From Paramyrothecium sp. XJ0827 (taxonomy: Eukaryota; Ascomycota; Sordariomycetes; Hypocreales; Stachybotryaceae), in NCBI GenBank assembly GCA_020881915.1, contig JAJFPB010000001.1, forward strand, positions 1,984,001 through 2,048,000: DNA of 64,000 nt. Reading direction: 5' to 3'. The translations under genes were made by a program, and so were the position numbers. Below, piece after piece: positions 1 to 10,525 of this stretch. Each line of letters begins with the position of its first letter. Position 1 is the stretch's first letter. The notes below the pieces were generated by a model that was not told the DNA's origin, searched no databases, and saw only the letters and a list, made by a program, of their open reading frames with translations.

Positions 1-1201
1 CGCCAACCAACTCTGAGCAATGCCGATCAGAAATGAGGAAGCACACAGCGGTCAGTAGAATGCCAGCCATCAGGGTACCTATTCCAGGTTACGCGAGGTT
101 ACCATCGGGCAATTTCATCGTACCTTGAGGGCTGGCTCAATGCATTTTGCTTACATGGCGGCGTCCCCATGCGCGGTATATTAAGCACTTCGCACCACGG
201 CACACTATGGCAATCGCCATTTCCGAGGACTTGCCTGCCTTTATGGGGATGCTCAACCCACTCCTGCAGGCCGCCTTTTTTTAGGCGCCTTCCAATATCG
301 GCTATCGTCGTGGTATAAACGGAGTTTCGCCCAGCGGCTCCAAGTAGATGCGTGGGTCACTAATGCCGGCTCATCACTTCGTACCTTTGCTTGATCTTCC
401 TGGCAAGGCTTACTTCCCGACAGACAACTGCCATATCGAGATCCCCGGGCCAAGCCTTGACCAATAAGCGACTCGATACTAGGGTCGCATTAGCTGGTTC
501 GAGGCCAATGGAGACGGCTAGCAAGCACGTCAACGGCAGATAAGGGTGCACATAAACGACCTGACCCACTTCATGTGGCTATAGTAGGTGGCATATAGAG
601 TCTCGGTTGCGGTGTTTCGAATGGCTCGCCATTCGTGCGTCCAGGTACGCCATTTAGACCCTGACCAACGTTTGCCAAGAACTTCTAGAACACGCAAAGG
701 AAGACTTCCCTAAATGCGGGGACAGGGGATGATGAGAACGAAGAATGTCTAGGATCGACTCTGTGGCTAACGTCGTCGAAAATTAGGAGAGCATCAATCG
801 AACACCCTGCTCATGCTCGTGATCGATAGATAGGTCACATCCGATCATGCGTCATATCTGCCCAAGACAGCTCATGGACGCTGCTGTATCTGTGAGCCAA
901 TCATTTACTGTCACCTTCTGTATCCGGAAATCCGGCCGGGAATCGTCGTTCTCCCTCCTTTTACATGGCGCTACGGCGCGTGTTTCCACCTTCTTCATCG
1001 GGTGCACATTGCTAAACTCGGCATCGGCTCGAACTGAGGCTGGGGAACCTGCAGCATAGGAGAGGCCAGAAAGTGGCCGTGTATGGGTAATGGATCGCTA
1101 GATATTGGGGAGAAAATGAAGCCGCCATTAAGCGATGAGATCAGTCATGGCAGATAGTTAGTGCCCAACCGCCAACGGCGGGAGCCACCTGGCTGCAGAA
1201 A
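1..1201. other. No supportable gene; upstream region of the LVIVD protein gene
   Basis: No frame of convincing length or protein-like composition is seen on either strand in about 1.2 kb. The right end serves as promoter for the secreted protein gene that starts at 1279. Confidence 0.6.
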
Positions 1202-1209
1202 TATATAAA
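1202..1209 (+). promoter_or_regulatory. TATA box of the LVIVD protein gene
   Basis: A perfect TATATAAA lies 70 bp before the ATG at 1279, a plausible distance for a fungal core promoter with a short 5' leader. The assignment is by position and sequence only. Confidence 0.6.
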
Positions 1210-1278
1210 TTACCATGAAGTAGCCGTATTTTGATTCCGGATCTGCAGGCACAATCAACCCATCGCCGACTGATCATC

Positions 1279-2984
1279 ATGAAGGCATTCTCATGGACCT
1301 GCGTCGCCTTGGCGGCCTTCGGCAACTATGCCGCTGCCATGGAACTGGTTCCCAATGAAGAGACGAGTGAGCTGTACGACAGCGGCACCGTCCACATGGA
1401 GCTTAAGTCTCTGAAGCTGGTACGACCACCAGTTACTTGATATGACTTGGTGCCTTCGCTGACAAGCATCGCAGGCCGGTTGGGATAGGGAGCTCAAGGC
1501 CGGACTTTTGGACTCTTCGCAGTACCAGAGCCGGGCTGCTGCCGACCCTGCTGTCAGATGTGTGAACGGTATCGCCGCCGTCGGCAGCGACCGATTCAAG
1601 TGCAGCAACGTAAGCACGAGCTGATGCCGACTGGCGATACGGTCGGGTGCTAACTTGCGAGATAGATTGACTTCTTCGACTTCAAGAACCACAGGGACCT
1701 GGGTAGCGCTGCTGGACAGGGATCTTCTTCTTGGGGCTGGACCAGTGACACTGGACGCGAGTTTGTCGTCATCGCCCAGGCCGACGGTGCGGCATTCGCC
1801 GAAATCACGACCGCTGGCAAGCTCGTCTACCTCGGACGTCTTCCCAAGTACACGTCCACCTCCAACTCCATCTGGCGAGAAATCCGTGGCTTCAAGAACT
1901 ACGTCATCATCGGCAGCGAGGCGGCCCGCCACGGCGTCCAAATCTTTGACTGGCGCAAGCTGCTGACCGTCAACCCGGCCAGCCCCGTCACCTTCTCGAA
2001 CACAGCAGATCTTGCTGGTCACTTCAATGGACTCCCCCAGGGAAGCACACACAACATTGTTGTCAACGAGGAGAGGAACTACGCCGTTGCTGTCGGCGCT
2101 GTTCCCCGCAATGGCGCATGCCGTGCTGGTTTGATCTTCATCGACCTGACCAACCCAGCCAGGCCCACCTCGCCCGGCTGTGCTTCCGGCGACGCGTACG
2201 TGCACGATGCGCAGTGCATCGTCTACCGTGGCCCCGACACTCGCTACACCGGCCGTGACATCTGCTATGGCTTCAACGAAGACACCTTGACCATGTCAGT
2301 ATGATCTGTGACAGGACTGTAGAAGTGTCTGACAATTTCGCAGTTACGACGTGACCAGCAAGACTAGCACCAACATCATCTCTCGTGTCACATACACTGG
2401 AGCTGCCTGTAGGTCATCCCCTTGCGAAGCAAGCCCTCTCCTGTAGAAACCGTGCTGACCTGAACCCAGACACCCACCAGGGCTGGGTTACCAACACCAC
2501 CTGGCAGGAGTTCCTTGTCGCCGACGACGAGTACGACGAAGTCCGCGGCACCGGCCCCGCTGCTGACGGATACGCCACCACCTACTTCTGGGATATTCGT
2601 GACTTGCGCAACCCTAGGCAGACTGGTGTCTTCAAGTCACCTGGCTATGGCCCTGACCACAACCAGTTTGTTGTCAACGGCTTCACCTACCAGAGCAACT
2701 ACGGCAGCGGTCTCCGTGTTCTTGATCTCCGTTCACTGCCTCAGGACCCCACTGGCCGCTCTGTGAGGGAGGTTGGTTTCTTCGATGTAAGTGTTTCTCC
2801 CTTGAAGCTAGCCGTATCTCTTCGCTAACAGATACGCCAGGTCTACCCTGAGAACGACAACCAGCCGCGAGGTGGAAGTCTCGACTTTGTTGGCACCTGG
2901 AGCAGCTACCCCTTCTTCAAGAGTGGTTACATCTTGGTCAACACAATCGAGCGTGGTGCTTTCGTTGTCAAGAGGTCGAACTAG
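1279..2984 (+). CDS. Secreted LVIVD-repeat / choice-of-anchor-B-type protein
   Basis: Six-exon model: 1279-1419, 1475-1609, 1666-2294, 2344-2408, 2470-2786 and 2841-2984, giving 476 aa. All five introns are 49-61 nt with GT/AG ends, and the phases close exactly. Residues 1-20 form a signal peptide (hydrophobic core ending AAAM). The mature part carries propeller-like units such as 'HNIVVNEERNYAV', 'FIDLTNPARPTSPGC', 'ATTYFWDIRDLRNPRQTGVF' and 'GLRVLDLRSL'. These resemble the LVIVD repeats and choice-of-anchor-B proteins found widely in secreted fungal proteins. The enzymatic role, if any, is unknown; an extracellular or wall-associated beta-propeller is the best structural inference. Four cysteines suggest disulphides. 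A TATA box lies 70 bp upstream. The gene call is secure; the function is not. Confidence 0.85.
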
Positions 2985-3939
2985 ATGCGGATTCGATCCA
3001 ATGTCAAGGCGATTAGCACTGACATCAATTCACAAGAAACCCGGAGAGACGACACTCTTGAAAGCGGATACCCATTTGGGACATGCTGATGCAGCCGCTG
3101 GGTGGTTAGTCAGTATGTAAATGTTTACAAGAGTAAATATAACTTCGATTAAGCTCTCATGATGGAGGCTCTTGAGTTCAGTTGTTCTGGCCTCGCGCTT
3201 CTCTTTAGTGTCGCAAAGAAGGGCGATGTCGAAAACGCCGACCAAAGTGAACCTATCCTGGGATGAGAGAGATGAAAGATCAGGCGTGTCTCTTCTCTCC
3301 GCCAACATTCCATAGTTCGGTTAGAAACCTGCATGTAGACGGCCCACGTAAATGGGAGGCTAGGACGGGAGCGACATAGAGTACCTGATCCCCAAGTTCA
3401 ATGTTGGCTCCCATAACCTACCGACGGAGGCAGGGCCTATTCGAGTATGCCTGCAAATAAGCCATCGATGGTCAGAGAATGGATGGGATGTTAACAAAAG
3501 TAGGCAGCTCGAAGATTGAAGTGCAGCGAAGGATAAGTTACCTTAAGTGGAAGGGAAGAGCTCCTTTCGCATGCTGGTGGACATCGGCCAATCACGGCAT
3601 GACGTTGTCAGCAAATGGGCAGGTCACTGTGTGCTGTACCTTGATTGGAGGTACCGTGTCCAGCGGTGCGGCGCCTTCCAGTGGGGTCGACGAAACGTGG
3701 CGGGGCAACCCCCACTGGAAACTATTTGCACCGACGGCGGGCGCCGCATCTTGCTTGAATCCTTGTTTGTCGCAAGCACCGGTCTGTGTACGACAGCGTG
3801 ACAGTTCGCTGTTTGCTTTTCCTTGGTCCTGCGCGTTACGACTTACGACTCCTTTCTTCCACCATTATATCTCTGCACTCGTTACAGCGCCGTCTGCCCA
3901 GCTTTTCCTGCCGATTAGCCCCGCCACCCGCCGATCAAG
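2985..3939. other. Intergenic region, promoter of the HD-domain gene
   Basis: This 955-bp gap lies between two genes on the same strand. Its open frames are short and do not look like known proteins. The last 150 bp, rich in pyrimidines on the plus strand (around 3815-3900), looks like the usual CT-rich promoter or leader of the HD gene at 3940. Confidence 0.5.
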
Positions 3940-4853
3940 ATGGGATCTCAACAGCAAGCCAGCGACGAGGCGAAGGATAACATCCTCTCCGGTGAGTCGA
4001 GCCTCACTGGGACAAGAATCTGCGCTGACTGATGGCATAGGTCTCGGCTACACTCCTATGGTCAAGCTCCCCGACAACTGGACTGTAGACAAGGTCCTCG
4101 AAGCGATCCCAGGCGATGCGCCGGCCGAGGGCTCCAGCTCGCCACTCCCCTTCTTCCACATGCTCGAGCGCCTCAAGACCACCAAGCGCGAAGGATGGAG
4201 GAGATTTGGCATTGAAAGGTAAGACGCAGTCCATGGCAATTTTTTTTACAGCCGCTAACTCGTCGCTTGACAGAGGAGAGTCCATCGCAGACCACATGTA
4301 CCGCATGTCTCTTATCTCCATGTTTGCCCCTCCTTCACTGGCGCCAAAGCTCGACCTCGCCAAGTGCATGCGCATGTGCCTGATCCACGACATGGCCGAG
4401 CTTCTCGTCGGCGACATCACACCCGTCGACGGCGTTCCGAAGCCCGAGAAGAGCCGCCGCGAGACCGAGGCCATGGACTTTCTCACGAAGCGACTCCTCA
4501 ACGGCGTGGCAGGTGGCGCAACCGGCGTGGACATCAAAGCCATATGGCAGGAGTACGAGGACTCGAAGACGCTCGACAGTCACTTCGTGCACGACGTGGA
4601 TAAGCTAGAGCTTCTGCTGCAGATGGTGGAGTACGAGCGCCGCAGCGCCGGCAAGGTCGACCTCGGCGAGTTCGCGTATGTCGCGAGCAAGGTTGTCCTG
4701 CCGGAGATGAAGGTCTGGGCAGATGAGGTGCTGGCGGAGCGGGAGAAGTTCTGGGGAGGCCATCAGCATGTGCATGGAGAGAAGGGCGTGGAGGGCGGCG
4801 TGCCGCCTCAGACGAGCAAGGAGCAGGACAAATATTACGAACGACAATCTTGA
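3940..4853 (+). CDS. HD-domain 5'-deoxynucleotidase, HDDC2/YfbR-like
   Basis: Exons 3940-3991, 4041-4218 and 4274-4853 give 269 aa; introns are 49 and 55 nt. The protein has the full HD signature: H84 in 'ESIADHMYRMSL', H115-D116 in 'CLIHDMAELLVGD', and the distal D186 in 'FVHDVDKLELL'. The 'EKSRRETEAM' segment typical of the HDDC2/YfbR group is also present. These enzymes remove phosphate from deoxynucleoside 5'-monophosphates and take part in dNTP pool balance in the cytosol. About 40 residues precede the core, and the C-terminal 30 residues are polar. The start was chosen because the first exon (MGSQQQASDE...) splices in phase to the conserved core. Several later in-frame ATGs exist but would lose that segment. 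Family assignment is strong; substrate preference is inferred. Confidence 0.92.
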
Positions 4854-5273
4854 AATTGGCGTAGACGAAGACTAGGGGGTCACAATGTCATGATGATTAG
4901 ATGTACAGGCATGCGCCACGGCAGCGGGAGTTTTTGGGAATGGCTATGGTAGATAGTAAATGGGTTCTCGCCCAGCAATGAAAGACAGTTCATTAAAAAC
5001 GGAAAACTCAACAGCACAGACACCGTGACATATCAATCTCAGCCTACGAGACGGTCCTAGATCACAAGCTGCGTCACCAAGGATATTCACCGGCACCCAA
5101 AACCCGTTTGTTTACCTGCGTTCCGTCCACCCAATCGGCAGGTCTCCCCTCGTTGCCAAAACAAGCTACAATCCCTTCAAGCAACCCCAACCAAACGTCT
5201 CAAAAAAAGATCCACAACCAGGGGGCCCCGAAATTAGGTTTCGACAGGGCCACAAAAAAAGAAATTAGTAAAA
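4854..5273. other. Intergenic, 3' flank of HD-domain gene
   Basis: About 420 bp lie between the HD-domain gene and the 5S rRNA remnant. I see no protein-like frame. The part near 5200-5270 is rich in A-runs, which on the minus strand gives T-runs downstream of the 5S remnant. Confidence 0.5.
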
Positions 5274-5363
5274 ACATACAACAGCCGGTGTTCGCTGGTC
5301 GTCACCGACCCAACTACTAATCTGCACGGGATCCCATGTTTTCAAGCAGCTATGGTCGTATGT
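5274..5363 (-). pseudogene. 5S rRNA pseudogene with internal deletion
   Basis: Read on the minus strand, both ends match fungal 5S rRNA. The 5' part begins ACATACGACCATA, with GAAAACA and a GGGATCCCGT segment. The 3' part contains TTAGTAGTTGGGT, GGTGACGACCAGCGAA and a terminal GTTGTATGT that pairs with the 5' ACATAC of helix I. The total is about 90 nt instead of the usual 118-120. The missing piece lies in the middle, between the CCCGT and the TTAGTAGTTGGG blocks. It removes the segment that normally contains the internal-promoter A box. A T-run follows immediately downstream on the minus strand, as expected for a Pol III terminator. Fungal 5S genes in many Pezizomycotina are scattered singly in the genome, so the location is normal, but this copy should be non-functional. 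Its family identity was recognised by eye. Confidence 0.85.
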
Positions 5364-5397
5364 ACTATGTAGGCGTAACAATTTGGATTATATTTGT

Positions 5398-5456
5398 GAG
5401 TCGTGGAGTCGTGGAGTCGTGGAGTCGTGGAGTCGTGGAGTCGTGGAGTCGTGGAG
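5398..5456. repeat. 8-bp tandem repeat (GAGTCGTG), 7.4 copies
   Basis: Seven perfect copies of GAGTCGTG plus a partial GAG run without a single mismatch. The array starts 34 bp from the 5' end of the 5S rRNA remnant and lies in the 3' flank of the mitochondrial helical protein gene. Perfect identity suggests recent expansion by replication slippage, so copy number probably varies between strains. Confidence 0.95.
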
Positions 5457-5666
5457 CTTTTTGAGAATGGATATGGACACTCTTTGGGCACACTTCGCAA
5501 ACAATGACATCACGGAAACTTGAGTCGCAGAATATAGTTCAGGTATGAAACTTTTGTTGATTCATTATAACCTCAACGCCGATGCACTTCCCGTGCCCTT
5601 ATAATAGCTATGGATACAGATATGTAACAAAAGGGAAAAAAGGTAATTAGGTGACTGGCTTGTCTC

Positions 5667-6905
5667 TTACTTGGCCTCCTTCTTGGCCTGCTCCTTGATC
5701 TTCTCCGCCTCCTGGTACTTCTTGTCCAGGACCTTCTTGATCTCCTCCATGGTCTCCTTCAATAGCTTCTCGGCCTCGCCGCTGTGCTCCTCGGCCACCT
5801 GCTTCAGCTGCTGGACCTTGGAGAGGATCTCGCTGCCGCTGGGGATCATGCTGAAGTACTGGTCGAGGCTGCCGCCCGTGAGCTGGGAGCCCTTGGACTT
5901 GGCCTTGTCGACGGCCGAGTTGACGTACTTCTCAAACTCGCCCAGGTCGCTGGACTCGACAGCGCTGCGGGCCTTCTCGAAGAGCTCCTTGGCGTTGCCC
6001 TGCTTCAGAGCATCGGCGTTGTTCTCGATCAGCTCGCGCACCTTGGGGTTCTTGTCGAGGTAAGGCTTGGCCTGCTCCAAGCCCTTGTTCCATGCCTCAT
6101 CACCTAACTTCTTGACCTTCTCGACGTTCTCTTGGATGATGCGGCGGGCCTTGTCGAGGTTGGCGGCGGTCAGGCCGCCAGCCATGAGCTCCTTGATCTG
6201 GTTCCACGTCTCGTCGACCTGCTTCTTTGCCTCTGGTCCGTACTCATCACCCATCTTCTTCAGCTGGTCGATGCTGCCGCCAAATTTCTCCTTGACCTGG
6301 GGGTGGTTGTCAAGGATATCAGTAAACGCATCGCCGGCTAGGCTTCCAAGCTGCTTGGACAGGTCTGCAAGCACTTCGTAAGCCTTGGAGGCCGTTTCCA
6401 TGCTAAGGCCCTTCTTCGACAAGTCCTGGAACTGCTTGTAACCATCACTGACAATCTTGTTGACCTCGTCGCGGTGGTTTTGCCTCAAGGTCTCAACATC
6501 CTTGAACACAGTGTCCACGTACTGGCGGCCGCCAGGGACCCAGCTTACGTAGGAGTAGCAGAACTCCTTGATGTAGTTGATGGCCTCATCGGGCTCGGGG
6601 GTCTTCTCCTGTAGCTTCTTGACGGCTTGGTTGTACTTTTGGGAGGCCTCGTACGCGCCTTTGTTGATGGTGCGCGACATCTTCCCCGAGGGGGTCAGCA
6701 GGTAGGCGCCATAGAGTACAGCACTGGCAGCAACACCACCGGCAACACCAGCGGCAATGTGAGAGCTACCGTTCTTGGCGGCGCCGGAAGCTGTGGAGGA
6801 GGAGGTGGTGGACTGGAAGCGTGCCTGGCGGAGGCAGGGAGCTCTAGCGGTGCGCGCCGCAGCTCTGTGCAGAGTAGAGCGAACTGCAGAGGTTGAGGAC
6901 ATCAT
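5667..6905 (-). CDS. Mitochondrial membrane-anchored helical protein (apolipoprotein/LEA-like)
   Basis: A single exon of 412 aa is taken from the double Met at 6905; an upstream in-frame ATG at 6971 would add 22 residues without targeting features. The N-terminus is a classic mitochondrial presequence: Arg, Ser, Thr and Ala rich, no acidic residue for about 45 aa, with a possible cleavage site after ARFQS. A glycine/alanine transmembrane segment follows (AAGVAGGVAASAVLYGAYLL). The remaining 330 residues are almost entirely charged amphipathic helix with Lys/Glu repeats, similar in style to apolipoprotein A or LEA proteins. It is probably anchored in the inner mitochondrial membrane, where it could shape membranes or protect against stress. 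I do not recognise a named family. The C-terminus ends KEQAKKEAK. Confidence 0.85.
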   Translation of the reverse strand: MMSSTSAVRSTLHRAAARTARAPCLRQARFQSTTSSSTASGAAKNGSSHIAAGVAGGVAASAVLYGAYLLTPSGKMSRTINKGAYEASQKYNQAVKKLQEKTPEPDEAINYIKEFCYSYVSWVPGGRQYVDTVFKDVETLRQNHRDEVNKIVSDGYKQFQDLSKKGLSMETASKAYEVLADLSKQLGSLAGDAFTDILDNHPQVKEKFGGSIDQLKKMGDEYGPEAKKQVDETWNQIKELMAGGLTAANLDKARRIIQENVEKVKKLGDEAWNKGLEQAKPYLDKNPKVRELIENNADALKQGNAKELFEKARSAVESSDLGEFEKYVNSAVDKAKSKGSQLTGGSLDQYFSMIPSGSEILSKVQQLKQVAEEHSGEAEKLLKETMEEIKKVLDKKYQEAEKIKEQAKKEAK

Positions 6906-8393
6906 GATGGCGGTTTTGAAGGGGTAGAGGATAGGTGGTTGTCCAAATAGAGGTCTTGCTGTTGAATGCAATTGATGAGGGTAAGGAGATTTAATATAAA
7001 AGATCTCTAAAAAGATGTTTGTGTCTGTTTACCAATGAATGAGGACAAGACGGGAACAAGGCCAGACAAGCTGTATTTTAAAGCAAGGGACCCCTCGAAA
7101 TGAGCGCTTCCATGTGCAGCGATTGAGTTTCCATGACATCAATGACGCAAGTGACGTAATGGTGAGCTCTCGCAGCTGTCTGAGACCCCAGCCGCTGTAA
7201 AGTAGTGGCCCGGGTACCTAAAATGCAGGAACGCACAGTGGGTCTCACGAGCCTCTGCACCGGAAACGAAAGAAAAAACGGATGACGCTCCGAATGGAAA
7301 ACTTGACGACTTGCGTTCTGGGGCTTCCTCGGAACAAGCTCCAACAGCCGGCTGCACCGTTGCCAGGCTTCTGATTGCTCCGTTGCATTTCCTCCGACCT
7401 GTCAAAGCCACACTCTTCCCGCGTCATCCTGTAGATCACCCAAGGCACGGGGTTCCGAATTTGTGGGGGAGTGGCCGGCTTGGCACCTGAGCTTGAATGA
7501 ACGGTTTTTTCCCATGTTTTCCTGCAAATCCACCGTGCCGGACGCTGTCAATCGGTAAGTCGAACAGGGAGGGGAGCTAAAATGACAGTTAAAAAATTGG
7601 AAAGTCTAGAGGAAAAACACAACGAAGAGAATAAGAAAAGGCACCTCAAGTCCTAGTGTGTCCAACATTCTAATCCATGTTGTCCTGATAATCCGCGTGA
7701 AACCCCCGTAAATCTGTTAAGTTAACATTTAATAATTGTCTTCACGAGAAGGACTGAAACCAATTGATTATAGCAATATTAACTTTGCTTTCATTGTATC
7801 ATTCACTTGGCTTCCTGTTCTTTCCAGTGTTGTTTTCTTGGCTAAGGTATCTTTCTGTAGCTTACCTCACCGCCTGCGCCACGTCGGACGCTGCTCAGAC
7901 TCGAAAATGCCTTGTCGACGATTCACTCGCCTGTAACCCAAGCTCTTCTGAAACCCCTTCCTCACCACGCTTCAGGTCCAATCACCATCCGTTTATGTAT
8001 CCCTAGGCGGCTATCCGTACATTGCAGGGCATCATCCTAGCCTTTTCTAGCACAGGATCATTTTGCGCAGGGGTTTGACATGGTGCCTGTGCATCGGAAT
8101 CCTTGTACCAATGTACACAACGTGGTGTGAAAGTGCATCCCATCTCCAGCGACAAGTCTGCTTGAAATGGGCTTCTCCCTTTCTGTATTGACTATCTGAT
8201 TCACTCAGCCGCAGTGCTTGTCGTGCAAACTGGCCAAAAGTGCCACTATCCATTGTCCCTTCGCCGCCGTTCCTGGCCACCCCCCAACACATGGCAAACA
8301 ATAAGTGGACTGATGCACTCTCTCATGAGTCTAGGTGCCTTATGGAGGTGCGGCCAAGTCTTGAGTACCGGTTAGATGTATCATATTTGAGGG
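6906..8393. other. Intergenic region, about 1.5 kb
   Basis: This stretch contains the promoter of the mitochondrial protein gene (transcribed leftward from 6905) and the 3' flank of the PTH11-like gene that ends at 8394. Open frames here are short and unlike known proteins. The part around 7600-7860 is AT-richer than its surroundings. Confidence 0.5.
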
Positions 8394-9705
8394 CTATGAG
8401 CTGCTACGAAACGTGTTTGGCCCATGTTTTTCTTGAAAAGCAGGTCCTGGAAGTCCACCCGTCTTGTCCTTCTGGTTGGGGGCAGTAATCGACGGGGCCT
8501 CCTGGCGTATTGAAATTTCCATGGAAGCGCTATCGGTAGTCTGTGTCTCTTCCATCCTGGGACTTCTCACTACGGCTATGGGGTTGGGCGATGGCAGAAA
8601 GGCAATGCTGCGCCTGCTCGTCGCATCACTTGCCTCAGTCGCGAGACCAGGAATCTTCTTGCGGAAGATGGGTCGAAGCAGTGGCAGAGACGCTTCAGCT
8701 GCATCAGTAACCGTAGATGAAACGTACTTTGCGGTTGGAGGATGCGCTTACAGGCGAACACGGCCAGGTGAACTTCTACACTTCCCCAGACCATGGCCAG
8801 GGCAAAGTCATGGGGTAACTCTCTGCTACCCGGTCGGTAGGTCTGCGCTTCGATGATTTGAAAAATAGAAGCTACACCAACGCTATCGTGGGATGTCGGT
8901 CAGTCAATCCTCGCCGAGCCAATGAGTTGCACGGGACTCACAGAGATCCAGAGGCGAACAGACAGACGGTCGCAATCTTCTGGCCCATTGGGAGCTTCAT
9001 CCGTACAACTTCGTATATCGGCAGGGCCAGGATCACAAAATCCATAGTACAATGCACCGAATCGGTCCACACGTAGAATTTCGCCACGTTGAGGACACAG
9101 CGAGCATCGGCGATGGTCACGTCCCAGGAGGCTTGAATCGGAAGGCAACGGAACAAGGTCAGAAAGGTGCGCAGGATGACCCACAGGGCGGCTGCAACCA
9201 TGATGACAATGATGGGAATCCTGATAGATGAGAATGTAAACAGGCGTCGGTAGAAGAACAGCACAGCCATCTTGGAGAAGAAGATGGACCAGGAGTAGAA
9301 ATATTCGCTGATCCAAAGCATAAAGCGTGACCTTCTCAGATAGTAGTCAACCTGTTCGTCGTCGAAGAATCCGATTTTCTGGCCAAGTCTGAATCGCAAC
9401 GTCCCTGTCGTAATGAGTGTGAATTCAAAGAAATGGTATTTATCGAATACCTACAGACGATGAGATCAGTAGAATAAGCAATCGCGAAAATCTATCAGTG
9501 TCTAGGATGTGAGCACGAGCAGGAATAGCCAAATCACCCCTACCACCGCGGGTGCACGAACCCAGGCGGCGACAGCCAAGCCGTCGTCGTATCCCCAGCC
9601 CATCTTAGTGATCTGCCGGGCGCGGAGCCTCAAGCCGAGAGCCAGAGTCGCAAATGGAATGGGAATGATAATGGCCGCCCAGACGTTGGGGACAAGCCCC
9701 GTCAT
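8394..9705 (-). CDS. PTH11-like seven-transmembrane protein (fungal rhodopsin-like GPCR), four exons
   Basis: Exons 9705-9517, 9450-8942, 8882-8752 and 8698-8394 give 377 aa. Introns are 66, 59 and 53 nt, with gtgctc, gtgagt and gtaagc donors. Single frames break the gene after 'LFASGSL', but splicing restores the family core: 'GWGYDDGLAVAAW', 'KMAVLFFYRRLF', 'FYVWTDSVHCTMDFVILALPI', 'GSLVGVASIFQII', 'AMVWGSVEVHLAVFA' and 'LPLLRPIFRKK'. This order is that of the Pth11/rhodopsin domain (integral membrane proteins with seven helices and a cytosolic tail). No CFEM domain precedes it. The tail after helix 7 is about 85 residues, Ser/Thr and Pro rich. Relatives sense surface or host cues in plant-associated fungi; the ligand here is unknown. 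The first helix is short, so an additional upstream exon cannot be excluded. Confidence 0.85.
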
Positions 9706-10525
9706 TCTGGCATCTGGAGCAGAGGCCTGAGAGTGCTTGCAACGGTTCTGCAGCGTTGCGGAGCAAAAATCCGGGGTAGAGTGAGGGGGTGTGGCATATG
9801 GCGCATTTATCGACTCGTTGAGTCTAGACTCGTGACGTGGTGAAAAGTTGGAAACGGGGATCAGCGAGCCTAGTCCTTAGCTCTGCCGCCAATGGGAAGC
9901 ACTTCAACTATCTCGTGAAGTGCAAATGGCCATAATTGAAGTAGCGTGTATGTATTATCCAATGAGGACCAGAGCCAAGCCAGTAATGCCAACAAATCAG
10001 AAAGTGTGACAGATTAGTGGGTGGGTTGATTCCAGCCTCATAGATCAGAGAACTTGGGATGTATGGGAAGTTCTATTGAAAATACGGCCCAGTAACTTAC
10101 ATGTTGATGGCTACTTTAAACGTGATTGGACAGCCAATTTCTGCCCGCTATGAACACCCAAGGGCATGGCAAATTGCCCCATTGGAACTTTACAAGATAA
10201 TCAACATGACTTTAGAAGACGCTCTATTGCGAGTATTTGATATAAAGGCTACTGTAACCTTCGCATCTGGATTAATCAGAGAAACCGCCGCTTTTCTTAT
10301 CCCTTAAGTTCCATGAGATTGGTATCCAGCCTTACAACATGCCGCTTTTCATCCGGCTCTAGCACCATCATTTGATATTTTATGTACGATATCTAAACCC
10401 ACCGCGGAGTGAAACTCAGCCAAGACTAAGGATAACCGGTGGGCCTTTCATGTCTTCTATGCCTCAAACCGTACTCTACCGTTGCAATCAAGCAAACTTT
10501 ATACAAAGACATCTCTTCAGTTGCC
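9706..10525. other. Intergenic region, 820 bp
   Basis: The left part is the promoter of the PTH11-like gene and the right part the 3' flank of the polygalacturonase gene. It is AT-richer than the flanking coding DNA (for example around 10080-10270). The 68-codon frame there has no protein-like features. Nothing else was recognised. Confidence 0.5.

Noticed and set aside
1291..2205. 304-codon minus-strand frame across the LVIVD gene
   Set aside because: Antisense shadow of exon 3. The plus-strand exons have a signal peptide and family motifs.
5398..5456. CRISPR-like or telomeric array
   Set aside because: Units are 8 bp without spacers and do not match TTAGGG. It is a simple tandem repeat.
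8394..9705. First reading as a PTH11-like pseudogene with stop and frameshift
   Set aside because: The stop lies in an intron with a gtgagt donor, and splicing restores all conserved late motifs, so a functional gene is the better model.
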